From positions 1 through 5,854 of the forward strand of contig JAGDWR010000026.1 of NCBI GenBank assembly GCA_023269865.1: 5,854 bases of DNA. The letters are read 5' to 3'. Positions 1-5,021 of the stretch are shown in pieces (the first letter of the stretch is position 1; each line of letters opens with the position of its first letter). Below the pieces are notes generated by a model. It had not been told where the DNA came from, did not search any database, and saw only the letters and a program-made list of their open reading frames with translations. Source of the DNA: Candidatus Methanodesulfokora sp. (lineage in GTDB: Archaea > Korarchaeota > Korarchaeia > Korarchaeales > Korarchaeaceae). The position numbers and the translations under genes are program-made.

Positions 1-17
1 TGAGATTTGAGTTTATA

Positions 18-25
18 GGGGAGGG
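18..25 (+). promoter_or_regulatory. Shine-Dalgarno site of the surface-protein gene
   Basis: The purine run GGGGAGGG precedes two consecutive ATG codons at 26 and 29. Its core GGAGG (20-24) lies only 1 base from the first ATG but 4 bases from the second. That favours the ATG at 29 as the real start, although both remain possible. Confidence 0.55.
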
Positions 26-28
26 ATG

Positions 29-1036
29 ATGAAAAAGCTTATCTTGCTCCTCCTGCTTGCTTTGCTCCTTTCTCCTGTTCAAGTGAGAGCACAACCAAGA
101 TTCTGGACTGCATTGAACTTTGAGCTTGAGTTCAGAGGAGATGGAACTGCCCTTGTGGAGGTGAAGCAACATCCCTTTGACTATGCAGGGAGGAGTCTTA
201 TAGGTAACACCACATTAATTAATATGATTAAGGAAGATGAAAGCGATATGATACGGTATGTGCTTCTCATGTTCTCAAATAGACCCGATTCTGTTTCTTA
301 TAAGGTCATGATGCACTCCACATTGCTCAATAATGAGACCGTTGTGTGCGATCCCCTTAACACAGGGAGACTCTCAGAATACAGGGGATCTCTTTCCATG
401 CGGATTCTTGTATACCTCAACTCCACTGATTTTGTGAGGAAAATCGATGATTCATATGAGATAACAGTCGTTGATAGCTTCACTGAGAGGGATCCAAGGA
501 GCTGGATAGACTACATAGGATTCAACTTCTCTAAAGGAGCGGAGCTCATCTCCTACAGATGGGAGCCCAGCTTTGCAAAAGGCCCTACAAATGTAAGCAG
601 AAATTATCTATCATGGTATAATTATAATGAGAGGGATGCCCCGGATAGGTACATCTTCGAGGTAAAAATGACGATAAAAAGGGAGGTAAAGTGGCTTTTA
701 TCGGCATCGGCTGTCCTGAGCGGAGATTGCATTGCAGTTACTTTGAATAACAAGGGAAATAGTTCATATTTTTATATAAGCATTGGGGATCAGACGAGGA
801 AAGTTTATGTAGGAAGTGGCTCATCTAAAAATATAAAAATATGTAATGTCTCCCTGGGCCCTGTGAAAATTTATGGAGAGAACGGTCTTCTTTTGGAAAA
901 CCTGACTCCATCACACTCCTTTGTGCCTTCTACGGCAGATTATGGATTAAGTTATGTGTTTTTGCTGGCCGGGCTGTCCCTAATCACAGCTTCCTTCTTC
1001 ATCAGAAAGATTGAGAAACAGCTCCAGCAAGCATAG
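29..1036 (+). CDS. Exported, C-terminally membrane-anchored protein of unknown function
   Basis: I do not recognise this family. The predicted protein has 335 residues. It begins with two lysines and a leucine-rich hydrophobic stretch (about residues 4-15), ending at a plausible signal-peptidase site after VRA (about residue 21). A long polar, beta-rich region follows, then one hydrophobic segment at about 307-325 and a basic tail (RKIEKQ). This predicts a type I topology: outside the cell, anchored at the C-terminus. The ectodomain carries eight N-x-S/T sequons (about N60, N102, N131, N166, N188, N244, N273, N291), as expected for archaeal surface glycoproteins. Residues about 220-290 look like a small beta-sandwich of CARDB or late-embryogenesis style; C234 and C272 within it could form a disulfide. 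The ATG at 29 is preferred over the one at 26 because of Shine-Dalgarno spacing. The gene converges on the DHH gene, leaving 4 bases. A structural, adhesive or S-layer-associated role is possible but unproven. Confidence 0.85.
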   Translation: MKKLILLLLLALLLSPVQVRAQPRFWTALNFELEFRGDGTALVEVKQHPFDYAGRSLIGNTTLINMIKEDESDMIRYVLLMFSNRPDSVSYKVMMHSTLLNNETVVCDPLNTGRLSEYRGSLSMRILVYLNSTDFVRKIDDSYEITVVDSFTERDPRSWIDYIGFNFSKGAELISYRWEPSFAKGPTNVSRNYLSWYNYNERDAPDRYIFEVKMTIKREVKWLLSASAVLSGDCIAVTLNNKGNSSYFYISIGDQTRKVYVGSGSSKNIKICNVSLGPVKIYGENGLLLENLTPSHSFVPSTADYGLSYVFLLAGLSLITASFFIRKIEKQLQQA

Positions 1037-1040
1037 CATC

Positions 1041-1979
1041 CTAATCTAAATGCGGAGAGGCGGGAGATACCACTTTTACAGGGATTCTCCTTTCTCCTAA
1101 TAATTTAGCTATTGTCTCCATGTCGCTCTCCCTTATCAGCATTCCTGAAGCTCTTTCATGACCTCCTCCACCGAACTTTGAGGCCAGTTCTAAGGCGGAT
1201 ATGGGGGATCTCTCAGAACTTCTCACAGATGCTCTTATATTCGAATTTTTCCCCTCAGTCATAGTTATAACAAGATAGGCTGAGTTTCTGGCTCTGTAAA
1301 GAAGATATGGGATTATATACCCTGGATATCCTCTTAAATCTATTACCAGGGCTGTCTTCTCAAGCCTCAGCTTCTCTAGGGCATCTGCCCAATTTAGAAG
1401 CCCTCCAACCTCCCTCTCCACAGCCTTCCACTCGCTCTCAAATATCCTCAATGACGTAAGATCTTCTCCGGATGACGGAAGCTTTTCAAGAAGCTCCTCT
1501 GCCATCTCCTTTAGGAGCTTTCTCCTGGTCCTGAAAATTCTTCTTATCACAACAGAGAACTTGGCTACATTTTCATCCATCTCGCCCTTATCCACCCTGG
1601 AGACAAAATCAACTGATCTTTCAAGAAGATCCGAGGAGGGAAAGTCTTTGAGGAGACTCATTTTAACAAGATAGGCGGAAGATGGGGCATTAGGATCAAA
1701 TATTGATATATCCGCCCTGTTGAGAAGGTGGACATTTGATGCGTGATGATCTATGAACAGAGCAGTCCTGCCAGCAGGAGGTGGAAGATCTATTGTCACA
1801 TCAAATGTCCTCATTGAGTTCTTGCTCTCATCTGGAGCCATGAACTCCAGCTCTACTTCCCCATTAAATGCGGCTATTGCTAGAGATCCTGAGAATATGC
1901 CATCTAAATCCTCTCCGTGAGTGAGAATCCTGAAAGGTGGTTCTCTCAAGCTCTGAAGCCATGATACTAGATCATCCAT
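1041..1979 (-). CDS. DHH/DHHA1-family phosphoesterase (RecJ/NrnA-like)
   Basis: The protein has 312 residues and is probably a cytoplasmic metal-dependent phosphoesterase. The DHH domain shows motif I at residues 20-27 (THGEDLDG: H21, D24, D26), a motif II aspartate in VTIDL (D64), the defining DHH triad D77-H78-H79 in FIDHHA, and a later conserved aspartate at D130 (SRVDKGE). The C-terminal DHHA1 domain, which grips nucleic acid or nucleotide substrate, carries the glycine-rich signature GGGGHERASG at 270-279. The family usually uses two Mn ions to hydrolyse phosphodiester or phosphomonoester bonds. Relatives include RecJ nucleases, NrnA oligoribonuclease/pAp phosphatase and archaeal GINS-associated nuclease. 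The length fits a minimal NrnA-type enzyme without RecJ OB-fold additions, but the substrate cannot be read from sequence. The ATG at 1979 lies about 25 bases from a TATA-like box and lacks a clear Shine-Dalgarno, suggesting a leaderless transcript. It is divergent from ribL. Confidence 0.93.
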   Translation of the reverse strand: MDDLVSWLQSLREPPFRILTHGEDLDGIFSGSLAIAAFNGEVELEFMAPDESKNSMRTFDVTIDLPPPAGRTALFIDHHASNVHLLNRADISIFDPNAPSSAYLVKMSLLKDFPSSDLLERSVDFVSRVDKGEMDENVAKFSVVIRRIFRTRRKLLKEMAEELLEKLPSSGEDLTSLRIFESEWKAVEREVGGLLNWADALEKLRLEKTALVIDLRGYPGYIIPYLLYRARNSAYLVITMTEGKNSNIRASVRSSERSPISALELASKFGGGGHERASGMLIRESDMETIAKLLGERRIPVKVVSPASPHLD

Positions 1980-2000
1980 TACCTATACCTAGTGAAACCA

Positions 2001-2008
2001 TTTATTAA
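2001..2008. promoter_or_regulatory. Candidate shared TATA box for the divergent DHH and ribL genes
   Basis: TTTATTAA reads as a TATA-like box on the plus strand and as TTAATAAA on the minus strand. Its centre is about 25 bases from the DHH ATG at 1979, the spacing expected if transcription starts at the start codon itself. In the other direction it would place the start near 2030, just upstream of the ribL ATG at 2039. This is the most AT-rich stretch in the 59-base gap. A second weak TATA-like run (CTATAC, about 1983-1988) could serve ribL instead. The assignment rests on spacing and composition only. Confidence 0.45.
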
Positions 2009-2038
2009 CAATTGCCCTTAGGGAGAGTGGAGAGGTAT

Positions 2039-2500
2039 ATGGGGAGAAAAGTGTTGACAGCGGGAACATTCGACATAATACATCCCGGCCATGTAGCCCT
2101 GCTGATCGAGGCGAAGAAAATAGCTGGCAATGAAGGAGAGCTAGTTGTGATAATTGCAAGGGACTCCAATATCCTGAAGTTCAAGGGAAGGAAGCCCATA
2201 CTGAAGGAAAATGAGAGGCTTTTTGTCGTGAGAAACCTGAAGCCAGTGGATAAAGCGGTGCTGGGGGATGAAAATGACATTCTAAGGCCTATAGTTGAGG
2301 AGAAGCCTGATATAATAGTGCTTGGCTATGATCAATGGGCTGAGGAGGAATGGCTGAGAGAGGAGCTCAGGAAAAGAGGGATAAATGCAGAGATAATTCG
2401 CCTTGGAAAATTCTACAGTGAAAACGATTCAACGACTGATGTGATAAATCGCATAATAAAGCTTTTCTGTCAAGGGGATCAGCAAACAGGAGGTGGTTAA
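2039..2500 (+). CDS. ribL: Archaeal FAD synthetase (FMN adenylyltransferase), cytidylyltransferase-like fold
   Basis: A 153-residue single-domain nucleotidyltransferase. The N-terminus reads VLTAGTFDIIHPGH: the TAGTFD strand-loop and the HxGH ATP-binding motif (residues 15-18) of the TagD/RibL superfamily. Further family marks are ARD (40-42), FKGRKPIL (48-55), LKPVDKAVLG (67-76), DIIVLGYDQW (91-100), and STTDVI (131-136), which resembles the C-terminal ISTT motif. Archaeal RibL transfers AMP from ATP to FMN to make FAD; length and motif order match it well. CTP-dependent glycerol-phosphate cytidylyltransferase is the main alternative. Reading could begin at TTG 2012 or GTG 2027, but the homologous N-terminus starts at MGRKVLTAG, and GGAG (2029-2032) sits 6 bases before ATG 2039. 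The stop codon directly abuts the metG start, indicating an operon. The only cysteine is C144, near the C-terminus. Confidence 0.87.
   Translation: MGRKVLTAGTFDIIHPGHVALLIEAKKIAGNEGELVVIIARDSNILKFKGRKPILKENERLFVVRNLKPVDKAVLGDENDILRPIVEEKPDIIVLGYDQWAEEEWLREELRKRGINAEIIRLGKFYSENDSTTDVINRIIKLFCQGDQQTGGG
2488..2496 (+). promoter_or_regulatory. Strong Shine-Dalgarno of metG inside the ribL 3' end
   Basis: AGGAGGTGG matches the archaeal anti-Shine-Dalgarno almost completely and lies about 5 bases before the metG ATG at 2501. It is read in frame as the glycine tail of RibL (GGA GGT GGT, then TAA). The C-terminal Gly-Gly-Gly is therefore probably a by-product of the ribosome site rather than functional. 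The geometry suggests translational coupling of ribL and metG. Confidence 0.85.
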
Positions 2501-4186
2501 ATGGGGAGATGGATAGTTGCTTGTGCATGGCCCTATATAAACGCAGTTCCCCATCTGGGAACTCTTGTACAGCTTTTATCCGCTGATGTATATGCTAGAT
2601 ACCTCAGAAAGGCTGGAGAAGATGTAGTTTTTATATCGGGCTCTGATGAGCACGGAACCCCTATAGAAGTGGAGGCCATGAAGAAAAGAGTTAACCCCAG
2701 GGAGCTGACTGACAAAATGCACAACTATTTTCTGAAGTTAATAGACGAATATGGAATAAGTTTTGACAACTACACCAGGACGGAGAGCCCTGTTCATATA
2801 AGTTTTGTCAGAGAATTCTACATGAAGGTTTATGAGAATGGATACGTCTTTGAAAAGGAGAGCGAGCAACTTTTCTGCCAGAGAGATGGAATATTTCTGC
2901 CAGATAGGTTTGTTGAGGGAAAGTGCCCCTATTGTGGGTATGAAAGGGCCAAAGGAGATCAATGCGAGATGTGCGGAAGGTTGTTAAATCCAACCGATCT
3001 GATAGATCCAAGGTGCGTTATATGCGGAGAGAGGCCTGTGATAAAGTCCACTAAGCACTGGTATTTCGACCTACCCAAGCTGGAAAAGGAGCTTATTGAG
3101 TACATAAGCAACACCAGTTCATTGCCAGAAAATGCAAGAAGCATGTCCCTATCTATGATAAGAGAGGGATTAAGGCCCAGATCCCTGACAAGAGACAACA
3201 AATGGGGGATACCTTCTCCATTCCCTGGCTCGGAGGGGAAGACTATATATGTATGGATGGAGGCTGTTCTGGGCTATATATCAGCAACAAAGGAATATTT
3301 TGAGAAAATTGGACGTCCGGATGAATTTAACAGGTTCTGGAGGGATAAGGACACAAAATCTGTCTATTTCATAGGGAAGGACAACATACCATTTCATGTG
3401 GTAATACTGCCAGCTCTAATAATGGCCTCCAAAGAAGGATATGTTCTGCCCTTTAACGTGAGCTCAACTGAGTTTCTGAATTATGAGGGGGATAAGTTCT
3501 CTAAGTCAAGAAGATGGGGTGTTTGGCTAGATGAAGCCCTCTTATTGCTTGAAGCTGATTACTGGAGGTACTACCTCATAGCCATAAGACCGGAGACAAA
3601 GGATTCAAACTTCTCCTGGAGGGATTTCGAGATGAAGATAAACAGCGAGCTAAACGATATACTGGGAAACTTCGTCCATAGAACCCTTACATTCCTCAGG
3701 GATAGATATGAGAGCAGAATTCCGGAGGCTCCTCTGGATAACATAATGGAGGAGGTGTACAAAACTTCAAAAAGAGTCGTAGATGAGCTTTCATCCTTCA
3801 AGTTGCGGGACTCCTTAAGGTCCGTCATGGATATAGCAAGGATAGGAAATAGATATCTAAACGAGAGCGAGCCTTGGAGGAAGTATAGGGAGAACAGGAA
3901 AGAGGCTGATAAGATCATAAAAACGTCGATCCAAATTATAAAAACAATAGCAATATACATAGAGCCGTTCATGCCTTTTTCTGCTGAAAAAATATGGAAA
4001 ATGCTAAATTTAGAGGGAAGCGTGCATGAGGCTAGGTATGAGGATGCCTCTGATGAGGTCCCAGGAGGACATAAAATAGCAGAGGTAAGGCCTCTATTCA
4101 ACAAGGTAAAGGAGGAGGAGCTTAGAGAAAAATTGGATGCAATAAGAAGAGGAGAATTTGGCCCTTTGATGTCGCTTGAGCAGTAA
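2501..4186 (+). CDS. metG: Methionyl-tRNA synthetase (archaeal type, no C-terminal tRNA-binding domain)
   Basis: A 561-residue cytoplasmic class I aminoacyl-tRNA synthetase that joins methionine to tRNA-Met (ATP to AMP and PPi). The Rossmann domain opens with AWPYINAVPHLGTL, where HLGT (18-21) is the HIGH-motif variant, followed by GSDEHGTP (47-54). The connective-peptide insert has zinc-knuckle pairs C142/C145 and C155/C158, and a third pair C172/C175. C126 would belong to the second archaeal knuckle, but its partner position is D129. YFIGKDNIPFH (289-299) and KFSKS (332-336, the KMSKS loop) complete the active site. In the helical anticodon domain, N390, R394 and W459 align with the E. coli CAU-reading residues N391, R395 and W461. 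The protein ends after that domain, so the EMAP-II/Trbp111-like appendix of many MetRS is absent, as is common in archaea where it is a separate gene. It is the second gene of the ribL operon. The gene looks intact. Confidence 0.97.
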   Translation: MGRWIVACAWPYINAVPHLGTLVQLLSADVYARYLRKAGEDVVFISGSDEHGTPIEVEAMKKRVNPRELTDKMHNYFLKLIDEYGISFDNYTRTESPVHISFVREFYMKVYENGYVFEKESEQLFCQRDGIFLPDRFVEGKCPYCGYERAKGDQCEMCGRLLNPTDLIDPRCVICGERPVIKSTKHWYFDLPKLEKELIEYISNTSSLPENARSMSLSMIREGLRPRSLTRDNKWGIPSPFPGSEGKTIYVWMEAVLGYISATKEYFEKIGRPDEFNRFWRDKDTKSVYFIGKDNIPFHVVILPALIMASKEGYVLPFNVSSTEFLNYEGDKFSKSRRWGVWLDEALLLLEADYWRYYLIAIRPETKDSNFSWRDFEMKINSELNDILGNFVHRTLTFLRDRYESRIPEAPLDNIMEEVYKTSKRVVDELSSFKLRDSLRSVMDIARIGNRYLNESEPWRKYRENRKEADKIIKTSIQIIKTIAIYIEPFMPFSAEKIWKMLNLEGSVHEARYEDASDEVPGGHKIAEVRPLFNKVKEEELREKLDAIRRGEFGPLMSLEQ

Positions 4187-4187
4187 T

Positions 4188-4880
4188 CTATTCCTTTTTA
4201 GCTGTTATTCGGATCTCCAGCATAGTCGAGGCGAGATGATGGCCTGGCTTTGCTACATTAAACTTTAAGTGAAAAGTCCTGTTTCCCGACACGTTTACAG
4301 CGCTCCAACTCAGGATTGCCATCCCCGACTTATTGGTCCTCGCCGGAAATGGGGATATGTGTTGATTAGGCTCCACAGCGAATGCCCAAACTGTGGCATT
4401 CCCTACAGGAGATCCATTCTTCAGCCTGACTTCAACGAAAATTTCTGCTGAATAATTTCCTTTTCCTCCCCTAATTTGCCCATGAAATGCATTAACGCTC
4501 AGATTTTCTCCCCATATCACTGAGAAGGTCTCCTCAGCCAGTAGTTTCCCCTCAGGAGATTTCACTCTAACGACGTATAATCCTATGGAATATACTCCTT
4601 CTGAGGCATTTAGAGACAAAATGGTGCTTCCACTTATGGTCTTCGAGTACATCATTTTTTCCGTCGGCCCATAGACAATTTCTAAAGCCCCATTCACTCC
4701 AGCAGGACACTCGATGTTCACTGTGTAGATGGAGTTTAGAGGAACCACACTTGGGTCTATCTTTATTTTCACAGGGGATGCGCCATACATCAGGGGAGAA
4801 ATTACCAAAATGGCCAGTATTAGATCCACTATTATCGCTATAATGAGTTTCTTGTCCTTGATAAGGCCCTCAGCTGACAT
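4188..4880 (-). CDS. N-terminally anchored Ig-like surface protein of unknown function
   Basis: I do not recognise a named family. The protein has 230 residues. A short basic start (LIKDKK) is followed by one hydrophobic segment at about 12-32, which reads as an uncleaved signal anchor with the remainder outside the cell. Two beta-rich domains follow. Residues about 36-122 contain alternating strands ending in SPEGKLLAEETFSV. Residues about 125-228 have the pattern KNGSPVGNATVWAF then TNKSGMAILSW, typical of transthyretin-like or Big_1-like Ig folds found in archaeal cell-surface proteins. There are seven sequons (N91, N126, N142, N161, N183, N196, N200) and a single cysteine, C58, so no internal disulfide. 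The start ATG at 4880 is supported by AAGGTGG 4 bases upstream and a TATA-like box further up. Its stop codon is one base from the metG stop in convergent orientation. It may stabilise or present a partner at the membrane, but no partner is visible. Confidence 0.83.
   Translation of the reverse strand: MSAEGLIKDKKLIIAIIVDLILAILVISPLMYGASPVKIKIDPSVVPLNSIYTVNIECPAGVNGALEIVYGPTEKMMYSKTISGSTILSLNASEGVYSIGLYVVRVKSPEGKLLAEETFSVIWGENLSVNAFHGQIRGGKGNYSAEIFVEVRLKNGSPVGNATVWAFAVEPNQHISPFPARTNKSGMAILSWSAVNVSGNRTFHLKFNVAKPGHHLASTMLEIRITAKKE
4191..4200 (+). terminator. Possible pyrimidine-rich terminator of metG
   Basis: TTCCTTTTTA begins 4 bases after the metG stop codon and contains a run of five T. 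Archaeal RNA polymerase commonly terminates at such T-runs without a hairpin. The same bases encode the last residues (KKE) of the opposing gene, so composition may be partly dictated by coding. No stem-loop was seen. Confidence 0.3.
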
Positions 4881-4884
4881 AGTT

Positions 4885-4891
4885 CCACCTT
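4885..4891 (-). promoter_or_regulatory. Shine-Dalgarno of the Ig-like surface-protein gene
   Basis: On the minus strand AAGGTGG stands 4 bases before the ATG at 4880. It complements the 16S rRNA 3' end and fixes the start of this gene. Confidence 0.7.
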
Positions 4892-4913
4892 TTGGCCGAC
4901 TGTGTTCATCTAA

Positions 4914-4921
4914 GATTTAAA
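4914..4921 (-). promoter_or_regulatory. TATA-like box of the Ig-like surface-protein gene
   Basis: On the minus strand TTTAAATC lies about 38 bases before the ATG at 4880. Transcription would start near 4892, giving a leader of about 12 bases that just contains the Shine-Dalgarno. The spacing is reasonable, but the box is not a perfect consensus and no clear BRE was identified. Confidence 0.45.
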
Positions 4922-4957
4922 CTCTACTAAGATGAGCTCGCTGGCTATTATCATTAG

Positions 4958-4966
4958 TTTATATAT
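4958..4966 (+). promoter_or_regulatory. TATA box of egsA
   Basis: TTTATATAT is the best archaeal TATA-box match in the window. Its centre near 4962 predicts transcription from about 4988. That leaves a leader of about 34 bases to ATG 5022, or about 22 to the alternative TTG 5010. A second AT-rich run (TTTTAAAA, 4971-4978) is close by and could also act. The box lies in the 141-base divergent gap shared with the surface-protein gene. Confidence 0.6.
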
Positions 4967-5021
4967 GATGTTTTAAAAGGCTGCCCTCAGAAAGCTTGGG
5001 GAATTAGCATTGAGCAGGGTA

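Noticed and set aside
11..20. GTTTATAGGG as a TATA box for the first gene
   Set aside because: Transcription would start about 12 bases inside the coding region, so it cannot serve either start codon at 26 or 29.
26..32. ATGATGA as a C box of a C/D guide RNA
   Set aside because: It is the tandem start codon of the surface-protein gene, and no D box (CTGA) or internal C'/D' pair at suitable distance follows.
2012..2038. Longer ribL reading from the TTG at 2012 or GTG at 2027
   Set aside because: The extra residues precede the normal family N-terminus, have no good ribosome site, and lie upstream of the likely transcription start. ATG 2039 has GGAG 6 bases before it.
3571..4104. Minus-strand open frame of about 177 codons with hydrophobic stretches
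   Set aside because: It is antisense to the anticodon-binding domain of metG. The hydrophobicity follows from complementing lysine/glutamate-rich codons.
4269..4451. Small plus-strand open frame with a CPNCG motif and basic residues, resembling a zinc-ribbon protein
   Set aside because: It lies wholly antisense to the surface-protein gene at 4188-4880, which has coherent topology, a good Shine-Dalgarno and a good promoter. It has no ribosome site, and the single CxxC is likely chance.
4961..4995. TATATGATGT as a C box of a small RNA in the egsA promoter region
   Set aside because: No matching CTGA D box or terminal stem was found; the TATA-box reading with correct spacing explains the sequence better.
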